In this document: positions 25,823-33,957 of the stretch, piece after piece
How positions within the stretch are numbered: the first letter of the stretch is position 1
How the letters are laid out: each line of letters begins with the position of its first letter
Assembly (NCBI GenBank): GCA_944325885.1
Contig: CALVBT010000001.1
Location: 248,001-312,000, forward strand
Source: Candidatus Gastranaerophilales bacterium
GTDB lineage: Bacteria; Cyanobacteriota; Vampirovibrionia; Gastranaerophilales; Gastranaerophilaceae
DNA length: 64,000 bases
Direction: 5' to 3'
The notes under the pieces: model-generated
The model's database searches: none
The model's input: only the letters and a program-made list of their open reading frames with translations
Told to the model about the DNA's origin: nothing
Program-made: the position numbers and the translations under genes

Positions 25823-25882
25823 AACAAACAAAAAGCATTTTGTATTTTTTTATAAAACTTTACAAAATGCTTTTTTGTTTAT
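25823..25882 (-). terminator. Terminator of the lytic transglycosylase gene
   Basis: AAAAGCATTTTGTA (25831-25844) and TACAAAATGCTTTT (25861-25874) form a perfect 14-bp stem around a 16-base loop. The minus strand runs into TTGTTTGTTT. Confidence 0.8.
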
Positions 25883-25894
25883 AGGTTATTCTCT

Positions 25895-26509
25895 TTAAAT
25901 TGCACCGGAAAGTGTGACTATAGGTAAATTTTCAAGTGCATTTGCGTTTGATTTCAAGACATTGTTGTCTTTATCAATTGTGAGCGATTTTTCAGCCTGT
26001 GAAGTTGTGCCTTTGCCCTGATATTTAGTTATTGCAGGGTCGGGATTAGCTTTTTGCGCATAGTATTCTGTCATAATCCCTCTGACAAAACGTTTTGTTT
26101 CTGCAAAAGGCGGCATTCCTTTGTATTTTGCAACATTGCCAGGGCCTGCATTGTATGCTGCCAGAGCGAGTTCCATAGAACCGAATTTCTGGTACATCAT
26201 TTTGTAATACATTAGTCCGCCACGAATGTTGTCGCTCAGGTAATAAGGGTTGTAACCCATTCTTTTTGCTGTAGACGGCATCAATTGAAATACGCCTACT
26301 GCTCCAAAGGAGCTTCTTTTTTCATGTACGAAACCTGACTCCATTTTTGCAATACTCAAACCAAGAGCCGGATCAATGCCCATTTCCAAAGAGTGTTTTA
26401 CAATGTAATCTTTGACTGTGGCTTTTGATGTAGCTGCGTTTGTTTGGTTAGGATTTGTTAAAAGGCAAAAAATGAGTAGTAAGGTTAGTGTTAGTAACTT
26501 TCTAATCAA
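25895..26509 (-). CDS. Secreted lytic transglycosylase (SLT domain)
   Basis: It cleaves the MurNAc-GlcNAc bond of peptidoglycan with formation of 1,6-anhydroMurNAc. The 204-residue product has a signal peptide (about 1-25) and an SLT/LysM-family goose-lysozyme-like domain (about 32-155). This carries the catalytic Glu in AKMESGF (residue 57), GAVGVFQLMPSTAKRMG and AAYNAGPGNVAKY. The tail of about 50 residues is unstructured. The start is TTG at 26509 with AGAGGA at good spacing. A hairpin leader and minus-strand promoter lie upstream. Confidence 0.9.
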   Translation of the reverse strand: MIRKLLTLTLLLIFCLLTNPNQTNAATSKATVKDYIVKHSLEMGIDPALGLSIAKMESGFVHEKRSSFGAVGVFQLMPSTAKRMGYNPYYLSDNIRGGLMYYKMMYQKFGSMELALAAYNAGPGNVAKYKGMPPFAETKRFVRGIMTEYYAQKANPDPAITKYQGKGTTSQAEKSLTIDKDNNVLKSNANALENLPIVTLSGAI

Positions 26510-26538
26510 ATGATAATCCTCTGTTTTGTAACTTGAAG

Positions 26539-26584
26539 CGGGATGAATAAAATAAAAGCAGGGCTTTTAAAATTCATAATCCCG
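26539..26584 (-). other. Hairpin in the transglycosylase 5' leader
   Basis: CGGGATGAAT (26539-26548) pairs with ATTCAT-AATCCCG (26572-26584), with an inner TAAAAGC/GCTTTTA stem around AGG. It is about 30 nt upstream of the start codon and downstream of the candidate promoter. No T-run follows on the minus strand, so it looks like an mRNA leader structure rather than a terminator. I found no match to a riboswitch I know. The rest of the gap 26510-26824 holds only this promoter and the approach to the dnaQ-like gene. Confidence 0.5.
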
Positions 26585-26646
26585 TGAACTAATTTTTTCT
26601 CTGATTGCTTTGACTTTCACAACGATTAAAAATTGAGTTCTAGTTT

Positions 26647-26674
26647 ATATTACTTCATAAAGATAAAAAGTCAA
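26647..26674 (-). promoter_or_regulatory. Candidate promoter of the lytic transglycosylase
   Basis: On the minus strand TTGACT (26674-26669) and TAATAT (26652-26647) are 16 bp apart, giving a leader of about 130 nt that contains the 26539-26584 hairpin. Confidence 0.45.
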
Positions 26675-26824
26675 GTCCATAGACAGTTTCCACCTCCTGA
26701 TGCTTTGTTTTATAGTGCTTTTGCGTGTTTTTTGCTAACGGTTTTATTTTGTTACAAGCACAATTTTTTTTAATTGCATGACTGTTGGTTCGTTTGTGTT
26801 AATATATTTAGGGGGAAGATTTAA

Positions 26825-27763
26825 ATGCCAAGAAAAAAATGTATTGAAATTGTACTGGATGTTGAAACAACCGGTCTGGATTATAAAAAAGAACGTATTA
26901 TAGAATTTGCAGCTGTGAGGCTGGAAAATGGTGTAATAAAAGATAAGTACGAAACTCTTATCAATCCTCAGCAGCATATCAGAAAATCTAGCATGGCTGT
27001 TCACGGTATTACGGAAGAAATGGTCGCAGACCAGCCCACAGAAGCTGAAGTTATGCCAAAAATTCTTGAATTTATCGGCAATTATCCTATAGTTGCTCAC
27101 AATGCCATATTTGATTACAATTTTATCAACGAGGCCTCAAAACGCCTGTATGGCAAACCAATTGAAAATCAGAGAATCGATTCTCAGTTCTTGTTTAAAG
27201 AAGTTTATCCTGAGTTTGAATCTCATGGCCTTGAAAATTTGATGAACAAATTCGGGGTGGAATTTGATACACGCCACAGAGCAATGGCTGACACTATAGG
27301 TCTTGCACAGGCTTATCCGAAGCTCAAAAAATTGTATGAAAAGAAATATGACTGGCAAATGAAGCAAATTGACAATATCGAATATCTTTTCGAGAGATTT
27401 TTGCGTATTCAACAGGCTGTTCAAACAATGCAATCTGAAATTCAGGATTTGAAATCAATATTTAAATTATATTTTGATGAAGGCGGAAAACCTGTCACTG
27501 CTACAACGGGAGAAACTCTTGTATACCAGTCAAAACAATCTTATTCTTATGATTTTGTCCAAATCAAGGATATTCTAGACGAGATAGGTGCTTTGCCAAA
27601 GGCTGTAAAATTGAATAACGGTTTTGTTGACAGGCTCGTGAACGGTCATAGCCTTGATGAAGAAACAAGAGAAAAAATCAAAGCGGCACGTTATGACTTT
27701 TCGGAAACAAGAAATATTCAGGTTGTAAAACCGGATAAATCACATTGTGTTGAATCAAAATAA
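26825..27763 (+). CDS. DnaQ-like DEDDh 3'-5' exonuclease
   Basis: The 312-residue protein has the DEDDh exonuclease fold of DNA polymerase III epsilon (about 5-175). Exo I is VLDVETTG (Asp12, Glu14), Exo II is IVAHNAIFDYNFI (about Asp98), and Exo III is HRAMADT with the essential His and Asp (about 157-162). It could proofread replication or trim DNA ends. The C-terminal 135 residues are helical and not recognised, so it is longer than stand-alone DnaQ (about 240). The Shine-Dalgarno GGGGGAAG is clear. Whether it is the replicative proofreader is not shown. Confidence 0.85.
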   Translation: MPRKKCIEIVLDVETTGLDYKKERIIEFAAVRLENGVIKDKYETLINPQQHIRKSSMAVHGITEEMVADQPTEAEVMPKILEFIGNYPIVAHNAIFDYNFINEASKRLYGKPIENQRIDSQFLFKEVYPEFESHGLENLMNKFGVEFDTRHRAMADTIGLAQAYPKLKKLYEKKYDWQMKQIDNIEYLFERFLRIQQAVQTMQSEIQDLKSIFKLYFDEGGKPVTATTGETLVYQSKQSYSYDFVQIKDILDEIGALPKAVKLNNGFVDRLVNGHSLDEETREKIKAARYDFSETRNIQVVKPDKSHCVESK

Positions 27764-27768
27764 AAAAG

Positions 27769-27797
27769 CCTGAACATTTGTTCAGGTTTTTGTTTTT
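27769..27797 (+). terminator. Terminator of the DnaQ-like gene
   Basis: CCTGAACA (27769-27776) pairs with TGTTCAGG (27779-27786), followed by TTTTTGTTTTTT. Confidence 0.85.
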
Positions 27798-27863
27798 TAA
27801 GTCTAGTTGCCGATTCCTCTATAGTTCTCTTTTTATAATTTAGTGGTCAGAATTTTTTGTTAA

Positions 27864-28052
27864 TTAAGCAATGAAGTTTGTACCGAATCTTGTTGCGCCT
27901 AAGAATACGCATTCTTCGAGCATTGAATCAAGGCTTCTGTAGATTTTTCTTGCCGGTTTTTTTTCTGCTTCTTCAATACCTGCTTTTGTTTCGTTGTATT
28001 GTGCTGCGATTGCTAATGTATAGTTTGCGAATGGATTTGTTGCGTTAATCAT
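27864..28052 (-). CDS. Small protein of unknown function (62 aa)
   Basis: The 62-residue peptide starts MINATNPFANYTLAIAAQ and ends GATRFGTNFIA, with a charged middle. It has no membrane segment or signal peptide. An AGAGG Shine-Dalgarno and an isolated position between other genes make it a likely real gene. The N-terminal MIN-x-T-N-P start resembles the polar N-termini of other lineage-specific proteins here. No function can be assigned. Confidence 0.55.
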   Translation of the reverse strand: MINATNPFANYTLAIAAQYNETKAGIEEAEKKPARKIYRSLDSMLEECVFLGATRFGTNFIA

Positions 28053-28229
28053 TTTCTCTGACCTCTTGTGTTTCTCTCTTACATATATATAAAGTATAAA
28101 AGTATATAAAAATTGCTAAAATAGTATATACTTTGCTTAATATTTCTTAATATTTATGTTTTTATTTGTTTATTAGCAAAATTTTTTATTTTTTGTTTTC
28201 GTATTATTATAAAATTAAGGAGTGAATTG

Positions 28230-28910
28230 ATGAATATTTCTAAAATATCTACACCTGTTTTAGCAAATAATAATAGTACATATGTTAATTTGGCAAATAA
28301 AAGACCTAGTTCATCAACTCAGACAAGTAAAACTAACAAGCAAAATCAAATACCAAAAGCTAATATTATTGTTGTAGCTATGGCACTTTCGGTTATTGCT
28401 GTTTTTTCATTTTTGAGAATAAAAGCTTTGCGTGGCGCAAAAAGAGCGAAAAAAATTATTGAAGATACTGTTGTGCATAATAAACCAAACAATGCTGAAA
28501 CCGTTGTTAATATGGAAAAGCAAAATCCCGTTGAAAAGGTTGCTGAAATCAAACGTGAAAAAGTTTCAAATGATATTAAAAAAGATGATGAACTTTTAAA
28601 AATGTCAAATAAGGATGTTGAAAATAGAAAAAAAGCCGAATTAGAAAAAGAGAAAAAAAAGAAAGAAAAACTTGACGGCATTCTGGATGATATAGAGGAT
28701 GGTACAATATTAATTCATGAAGAAAATATTTTAAAAAAGAAGAATATACAGATTGAAGACGATTGTGACCCTTATAGCTCTTTATCCGGCATGTTTAAAA
28801 AAGATAATAATTTTAATATTCACCATTCAAGTGATGATATTGCAGATGACATAGCTGACAATATTGACACTGATATCGACGTCGATGTTGATGACTTTGA
28901 TTTCTTTTAA
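28230..28910 (+). CDS. Membrane protein with coiled coil and Asp-rich tail, unknown function
   Basis: The 226-residue product (ATG 28230, AAGGAG at 28217-28222; the TTG just before is less likely) has a polar N-terminus (MNISKISTPVLANNN). One membrane helix follows at about 44-62 (IIVVAMALSVIAVFSF), then a Lys/Glu-rich coiled coil to about 155. The tail of about 30 residues alternates Asp with Ile/Val (DIADDIADNIDTDIDVDVDD). It has no recognisable domain. The acidic repeat could bind calcium or be a flexible spacer. It converges on the NagA-like gene with a 4-bp gap. Confidence 0.7.
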   Translation: MNISKISTPVLANNNSTYVNLANKRPSSSTQTSKTNKQNQIPKANIIVVAMALSVIAVFSFLRIKALRGAKRAKKIIEDTVVHNKPNNAETVVNMEKQNPVEKVAEIKREKVSNDIKKDDELLKMSNKDVENRKKAELEKEKKKKEKLDGILDDIEDGTILIHEENILKKKNIQIEDDCDPYSSLSGMFKKDNNFNIHHSSDDIADDIADNIDTDIDVDVDDFDFF

Positions 28911-28914
28911 TATA

Positions 28915-29898
28915 TTAAAATGTTAAAAGATTGTTCTCAAAATTCATTGCACAAATATTGTTTGAATTATCCCAGTATATCTGTGCATTTGGCTTTGTAA
29001 TATGATTTATGTTTAAAGAGGCCATTGATACTGCTGTTCTCAAATCCAGCAATCCGTTTTCTACGATATTTTTTATAATATCGCTTACAAAATTTGTACT
29101 TCCTGCGATTGTTCCGTTTTTGTCTACAGCTTTGCCGTTTTTTAAGAATACACTTTTTCCGCAGAAAAGCATTTCTTCTTTATCACTGTGAGTAATTGGC
29201 AGTGCATCACTAATTAAGATAATTTTGTTTAATGGTTTTGTTCTAAACGTAATTTTTAAAACCTCTTGCTGAACATGTACACCGTCTGCAATAAGCTCAA
29301 CATAAATATTATCGTCACTCAGTGCTTTTACAGCTGTTGAAGGATTTCTGTGGGAAAATTCACCCATTGCGTTGTACAAATGTGTAACCTGCTGAACGTG
29401 TGACAAATCAGTACACATACAATGTCCGGCAGAAACTCTTACACCTTTTTCTTTCAGATATTTACACAACAAAAAGTCTTTATCCAGCTCCGGTGCGAGC
29501 GTGACTATTTTTATCGCATCATCTTCGATTTTGCTGTAGTTTTCTATACTCGGGCAAAGCAGCTGCGACTCGTCGTGTATGCCTTTCTTCTGAGGATTTA
29601 GAAAACAAGCCTCAAGATGTATTCCTGCGATTTTTGCCATAGGCTCAACAGACTGTTCCTGCAGGCTCATTGCCAGTTTTATTTGTTCAATTTGTTTTTT
29701 CAAATTGTCTGGTGTGTCTGTCGCAAGAGTCGGGAAAAATGCACAAATACCGTATTTAAGGATTTTTTTTGAAAATTCTATAACATCTTCAGCCGTACAA
29801 AGAGAGAAATCTATACCGAAGCCCCCGTGGATGTGTTGTTCAACGAGAGCATCGGTTTCGATTAAATTATCAACTGATTGTGTTTGTTCGTTGTACAT
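28915..29898 (-). CDS. N-acetylglucosamine-6-phosphate deacetylase-like amidohydrolase
   Basis: The 327-residue protein has NagA-type TIM-barrel motifs: metal-binding HIHGG (22-26), GIHLEACFLNP (canonically HLEGPFLNP), SAGHCMCTD, THLYNAM, ELIADGVHV, ISDAL and GTIAGST. NagA removes acetate from GlcNAc-6-P in amino-sugar recycling. It is about 50 residues shorter than usual because the N-terminal beta-sandwich is missing: the HxH motif lies near residue 22 rather than 60. Altered GPF and GLAGS motifs make substrate specificity uncertain. It follows malQ by 31 bp in an operon. No clear Shine-Dalgarno is seen before the ATG. Confidence 0.7.
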   Translation of the reverse strand: MYNEQTQSVDNLIETDALVEQHIHGGFGIDFSLCTAEDVIEFSKKILKYGICAFFPTLATDTPDNLKKQIEQIKLAMSLQEQSVEPMAKIAGIHLEACFLNPQKKGIHDESQLLCPSIENYSKIEDDAIKIVTLAPELDKDFLLCKYLKEKGVRVSAGHCMCTDLSHVQQVTHLYNAMGEFSHRNPSTAVKALSDDNIYVELIADGVHVQQEVLKITFRTKPLNKIILISDALPITHSDKEEMLFCGKSVFLKNGKAVDKNGTIAGSTNFVSDIIKNIVENGLLDLRTAVSMASLNINHITKPNAQIYWDNSNNICAMNFENNLLTF

Positions 29899-29929
29899 TA
29901 TTATATTTTGTTGAATTATTTATATAATA

Positions 29930-31846
29930 TTATATAAGTTTTTCTAATTCTTTCAAGAGTTTTTCGTGTTTTTTAGCAAATTTTGAACCTCTTGCTTCGA
30001 TAGCCATTTTTAGAATTAACGGCAGATTCAAAGCCAGTCCGTTGTTGTTTATGCTGTTAAAGTAGAACTCTTCAAAGTTGTCAGGCAGTCTTAATGACCA
30101 GTTCTTATCTCCGGAAGTACCAGGTGTGTTGTATGTATCTTTAATACCGAAGAAGTCTGTAAAGAATACCTGAATATTTTCAGCTTTAGAGGCAAAAATT
30201 TCTGCAAGTTTTACATTCATCAGAGCTTTTGCATCTGTTGTCAGTTTTACTATCAAATCATCTCTTTGTTTGCCTTGCAGTTCAGAGTACATATCATCTA
30301 CAAGGTTTACAACATTGAGATAACCTTCGTGAGTGTTTATCATAGAATCAGCCCACATAGACACAGGCTGGTTGTCGTGTGTGCCTACCATAGCCCAGCT
30401 TCTCGGTACTATATTGCAGCATCTGTACGGGTGTTCAGGGTCTTCGTGTTTTACAAATTGAGTAAGACGCATACCTTGAAGATCATATTCTTTCATAACA
30501 GATTCTACAGGGAATGTTAGGGTGCCAAGGTCTTCACAAACAATGGCATCTTTGTTCAATCCTTCTTCTTTTGCTGCTGCAATAACGATTTTTTCTATCA
30601 TTCCACCGTATTTTTTGATTTGTTCTTTTGTGAGTGATTTTACTCTTTTTTCTTTGTCGTTTCCGAGTTCGAGATTCAAATCATCCATTGTTGCAATAGC
30701 ATACTGTGCCAATTCTGAATGTTCGGGAGAAGAATACAATCTGCCTGCACCGTCTTTTGGCATTGGTGATTTGCCTGCTTTGTAAACCCACGGGTCAATA
30801 AGACCTACAATGTGGTCAATTCTTACCCCGCCAGGGTTTTCTTTGAACATTTTTTTGTATAATTTTTTGAGCAGTTCACCGGCTTCGCCAAGGGAACCGT
30901 CTTCGTTGAACATTTTTTTAGGGTCAACTACAGGGAAGCCCCATGCCTGACCGCTTTTTGAAAAATAATCCGGCGGACAACCAAGAAGCCATCCTTCTAA
31001 GAACAGTGACTGGTAAGCCCAGCTGTCCCTGTCGGAAAATGCTACCTGTCTGTCTGCAATCAATTTAAGGTCGTGTTTAAGTGCATATTTTTTAGTTTCT
31101 GCATTTTGTTTTGCAGCAACAAACTGGCAGAAAGCATAGTAATTAATTTCATCAGCATATTTTAGTCTGATTTCTTTTTCTCTTAAGAAAGATGCTTTCT
31201 TTTCTTCTTCAGTTTTTGGATTAAAAAGGTTTCTGTCTGTTTTGTTATCCCACAAAGGCCAGTAGTCGTTGTTGTTTTCAATTGTTAATGCTTCATACAA
31301 AGCATCTTTAGACAACCAGGAATCATTTTCTGTTTTGAATTTTTCAAACTCTTTGTTGAGTTTTTTGTTGTCCCATTGTTTAAAGTTTACATAAGCTTCT
31401 TTCAAAGCTTCGTCCTGCGCATTGTAAATATATGAATATGCAGTGCGGTTTTTGTCTTTGTTAGGGTTTTCATTGCAAATTTTGTCGAAGGTTTGTTCAG
31501 ATAAAATATTTCCCCATTCTTTTGTAGTTAATTGTTCGAGGTCTATTAACAGCGGGTTTATAGAAAAGATTGTGCCTGTATATGGAGAAGAATCGCAGGC
31601 TTTTGTCTTGCCCTGAGGTCCCAATTGAATTGCATTGAACAATCCTGAACTAAATTCCATAAGGCTTTTTCCGCCGGCAGAATTCTGTGTACCGAAACCT
31701 GTATTCTTTCCGCATACAGAAGGAAAACTGTTGCCGTGAACAATCAGCGCAAAATTCTTTTTGCCGAGTTCTTTTAATGCTTTGTGGCACACTTTTTTGA
31801 TTTTTTTAAAGTCTTTTGTTTCTGCTTTTGTTTCGCAACAAATCAT
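29930..31846 (-). CDS. malQ: 4-alpha-glucanotransferase (amylomaltase, GH77)
   Basis: It transfers alpha-1,4-glucan segments between maltodextrins in glycogen or starch use. The 638-residue GH77 protein has the nucleophile in GGVRIDH (Asp344), the acid/base in VCEDLGT (Glu438), the VGTHDNQPVSMW aspartate and a late PGTSGDKNW segment. It is longer than E. coli-type cores because of an N-terminal and several internal lysine-rich inserts (about 150-240). The start has AAGGGG upstream. Downstream, the NagA-like gene suggests a small carbohydrate operon. Confidence 0.9.
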   Translation of the reverse strand: MICCETKAETKDFKKIKKVCHKALKELGKKNFALIVHGNSFPSVCGKNTGFGTQNSAGGKSLMEFSSGLFNAIQLGPQGKTKACDSSPYTGTIFSINPLLIDLEQLTTKEWGNILSEQTFDKICNENPNKDKNRTAYSYIYNAQDEALKEAYVNFKQWDNKKLNKEFEKFKTENDSWLSKDALYEALTIENNNDYWPLWDNKTDRNLFNPKTEEEKKASFLREKEIRLKYADEINYYAFCQFVAAKQNAETKKYALKHDLKLIADRQVAFSDRDSWAYQSLFLEGWLLGCPPDYFSKSGQAWGFPVVDPKKMFNEDGSLGEAGELLKKLYKKMFKENPGGVRIDHIVGLIDPWVYKAGKSPMPKDGAGRLYSSPEHSELAQYAIATMDDLNLELGNDKEKRVKSLTKEQIKKYGGMIEKIVIAAAKEEGLNKDAIVCEDLGTLTFPVESVMKEYDLQGMRLTQFVKHEDPEHPYRCCNIVPRSWAMVGTHDNQPVSMWADSMINTHEGYLNVVNLVDDMYSELQGKQRDDLIVKLTTDAKALMNVKLAEIFASKAENIQVFFTDFFGIKDTYNTPGTSGDKNWSLRLPDNFEEFYFNSINNNGLALNLPLILKMAIEARGSKFAKKHEKLLKELEKLI

Positions 31847-31895
31847 GAATTACACCCCTTCTTAACTACTAAAATTTTATCCAAACTTATCCTAC

Positions 31896-31924
31896 CATTT
31901 AGTATATTATTTTTATATAGTCAA
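31896..31924 (-). promoter_or_regulatory. Candidate malQ promoter
   Basis: Minus-strand TTGACT (31924-31919) with a weak TAAATG -10 at 17 bp spacing (31901-31896). Confidence 0.3.
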
Positions 31925-31990
31925 GGTGCATAATTTATAACTGTTTTTACATTTCTTTACCAAATTTAAATAAAGAATTTATAAAATTTC

Positions 31991-32019
31991 TTGCCAAACA
32001 CCGCAAAAATGACCATAAT
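31991..32019 (+). promoter_or_regulatory. Candidate promoter of ilvE
   Basis: TTGCCA (31991-31996) and CATAAT (32014-32019) are 17 bp apart, about 50 bp upstream of the ilvE start. Confidence 0.45.
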
Positions 32020-32067
32020 AAAAGAATTAAAAAATTAAATGTGTCACGGCCGAAAAGGAGAGTTAAG

Positions 32068-32988
32068 ATGACCACAGAATATGTTTATTTAAACGGTGAA
32101 TTTGTAGATGCAAAAACAGCCTCAATCCCTGTCAGAAACCATGCATTTTTGTACGGCACTTCTGTATTTGAAGGCATCAGAGCATATTACAACAAAGAAG
32201 AAGATCAGCTTTATGCTTTTAGAATGAAAGAACATTTTGAAAGATTGATTCACAGCTGCAAAATTATGCATATGGATCCAAAATTTACTGTTGAAGAATA
32301 TTGTGGTCTTACAAAAGAACTGTTAAAAAAGAACGGATACAGAACAGATGCTTACATAAGACCTCAGGTTTATAAAAACGCATTGAAAATCGGCCCCGGG
32401 TTGATTGACAATCCTGATGCTGTTTTGATTTTTTCTTTTGCAATGGGTGAATATATTGATTTGTCTAAAGGTTTGAGCGTTTGTGTTTCCAACTGGAGAA
32501 GAAATGATGACAATGCGATTCCGCCGCGTGCAAAAGTTTCAGGTTCTTATGCAAATACTGCATTGATTATTACGGATGCCAGACTGGCAGGTTTTGATGA
32601 TGCAATTGTTCTTGATCAGGCAGGCAAAGTTACTGAAGGCTCTGCAATGAATTTGTTTATTGTTGAAGGGGATACTCTTGTTACTACACAGACTACGGAT
32701 AATATTCTTGTAGGCGTAACAAGAAATACTATCCTTGAACTGGGCAAGAATGTACTTGGCTTGAAGGTTTGTGAAAGAGAAATTTCAAGAACAGAACTTT
32801 ATGTTGCTGATGAGGCCTTCTATTGCGGTACAGGCGCACAGGTTAGCCCGATTACTTCAATAGATAACAGACCTGTGGGAACAGGTGTTGTCGGAGAACA
32901 CACAAAAGAACTCCAAAAATTGTACTTTGATGTTGTCAAAGGCAAAGTAGAAAAATACAAAAAATGGTGTACACCAATATACGACTAA
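32068..32988 (+). CDS. ilvE: Branched-chain amino acid aminotransferase
   Basis: IlvE is the PLP enzyme that makes Val, Leu and Ile from their 2-keto acids with glutamate. I start at ATG 32068 because AAGGAG sits directly upstream; the in-frame GTG at 32041 lies before that Shine-Dalgarno. The 306-residue fold type IV protein has YGTSVFEGIRAY, PLP-lysine Lys156 in AKVSGSYANT, EGSAMNLFIV and a late GTGAQVSPI segment. D-amino-acid transaminases share the fold, but the length and GTGAQVSP motif favour IlvE. The mlaE-like gene follows by 20 bp. Confidence 0.9.
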   Translation: MTTEYVYLNGEFVDAKTASIPVRNHAFLYGTSVFEGIRAYYNKEEDQLYAFRMKEHFERLIHSCKIMHMDPKFTVEEYCGLTKELLKKNGYRTDAYIRPQVYKNALKIGPGLIDNPDAVLIFSFAMGEYIDLSKGLSVCVSNWRRNDDNAIPPRAKVSGSYANTALIITDARLAGFDDAIVLDQAGKVTEGSAMNLFIVEGDTLVTTQTTDNILVGVTRNTILELGKNVLGLKVCEREISRTELYVADEAFYCGTGAQVSPITSIDNRPVGTGVVGEHTKELQKLYFDVVKGKVEKYKKWCTPIYD

Positions 32989-33008
32989 CCAGTATACAAT
33001 AAATAATT

Positions 33009-33752
33009 ATGATTAAATTTCTCGGACAGTGTGTCCAAAATTTTGCAAGAACAATAAAATATATCTTTGACGGGCGTACAAAATTCTGCTCTGTTATTAC
33101 TCAGGCTGCAATGATTAGCTATGATTCATTGTCTATTTCTCTGACCATAGTTTTTATTGCTGCTGCGGTAATCTCTCTGCAGGTGTCAAAACAGTTTTTG
33201 ATGAGCGGAGCAGAAAGCTATGTCGGAGGATTTATTGCAGTGGCTCTTGTCAGAGAAATTGCACCCGGTTTTGCGGCTCTTGCAATAGGGGCAAGAGCCG
33301 GAACTGCAATCTGTGCGGAAGTTGCTAATATGCAGGTTACAGAGCAGGTCGATGCAATAAAAACACTGGGCGTTGATCCGGTCGGATATTATTTTGCACC
33401 AAGATTGATAGCTTCTGCTCTTACTGTGCCTATGGTTGTTATCCTTGCCGAGTTTATCGGGATAGTCGGCGGTATGATGGTTGCTTATTTTGCGATAGGT
33501 CTTCATCCTAACAGATTTATGAATACTGTTTGGCTTTTACTTGAGGCAAAGGATATTTATATCAGTATTTTTAAGGCTTTTGTGTTCGGTGTATTGATTA
33601 CTCTTGTGTGTGCTACTCAAGGGTACAAAACACACGGCGGAGCAAAAGATGTCGGCCTTTCGACCACTAAATCGGCAATTTTGTCTACTTTTTACCTTTT
33701 GGTTGCGGATTTTATTATTAATATTATTTTTTATGTGCATGTTGGAATATAG
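33009..33752 (+). CDS. mlaE: MlaE/YrbE-type ABC permease for phospholipid transport
   Basis: The 247-residue inner-membrane protein has the MlaE pattern: an N-terminal amphipathic segment, five or so membrane helices, and the conserved VREIAPGFAALAIGARAGTAI, EQVDAIKTLGVDPVGY and PRLIASALTVPMV segments (about 75-145). It is the transmembrane part of the Mla/Mce ABC system that moves lipids to or from the outer membrane. The ATPase (MlaF) and MCE protein (MlaD) are not adjacent, so they must be encoded elsewhere. Its presence supports a diderm envelope. Confidence 0.9.
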   Translation: MIKFLGQCVQNFARTIKYIFDGRTKFCSVITQAAMISYDSLSISLTIVFIAAAVISLQVSKQFLMSGAESYVGGFIAVALVREIAPGFAALAIGARAGTAICAEVANMQVTEQVDAIKTLGVDPVGYYFAPRLIASALTVPMVVILAEFIGIVGGMMVAYFAIGLHPNRFMNTVWLLLEAKDIYISIFKAFVFGVLITLVCATQGYKTHGGAKDVGLSTTKSAILSTFYLLVADFIINIIFYVHVGI

Positions 33753-33787
33753 TTTTTGCATTAATCCATAATAATGAGAGTGTCCAT

Positions 33788-33850
33788 ATGTATAACAATG
33801 ATTGTCGTTGTCCTGCAAAGATACTGAAGCCTTATAAAAAAATTAAATAA
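33788..33850 (+). CDS. Possible small protein, 20 aa, with a CxC motif
   Basis: ATG 33788 opens MYNNDCRCPAKILKPYKKIK and stops at 33850. GAGAG lies about 7 bp upstream. It sits between mlaE and clpB and could be a leader peptide or chance. I see no other support. Confidence 0.2.
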   Translation: MYNNDCRCPAKILKPYKKIK

Positions 33851-33957
33851 AAGTTAATTTTTCCTGATTTTTAGAAAAACCTCATTAAAATGAAAATATA
33901 AATTTGTAGTGTCCTAATTTTAAATTTAAAACTAAACAGAAATGAGGTATATAAAAT

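Noticed and set aside
26581-26700. A known riboswitch before the lytic transglycosylase
   Set aside because: I compared it from memory with c-di-AMP and c-di-GMP motifs and saw no core match; kept only as an unclassified leader hairpin.
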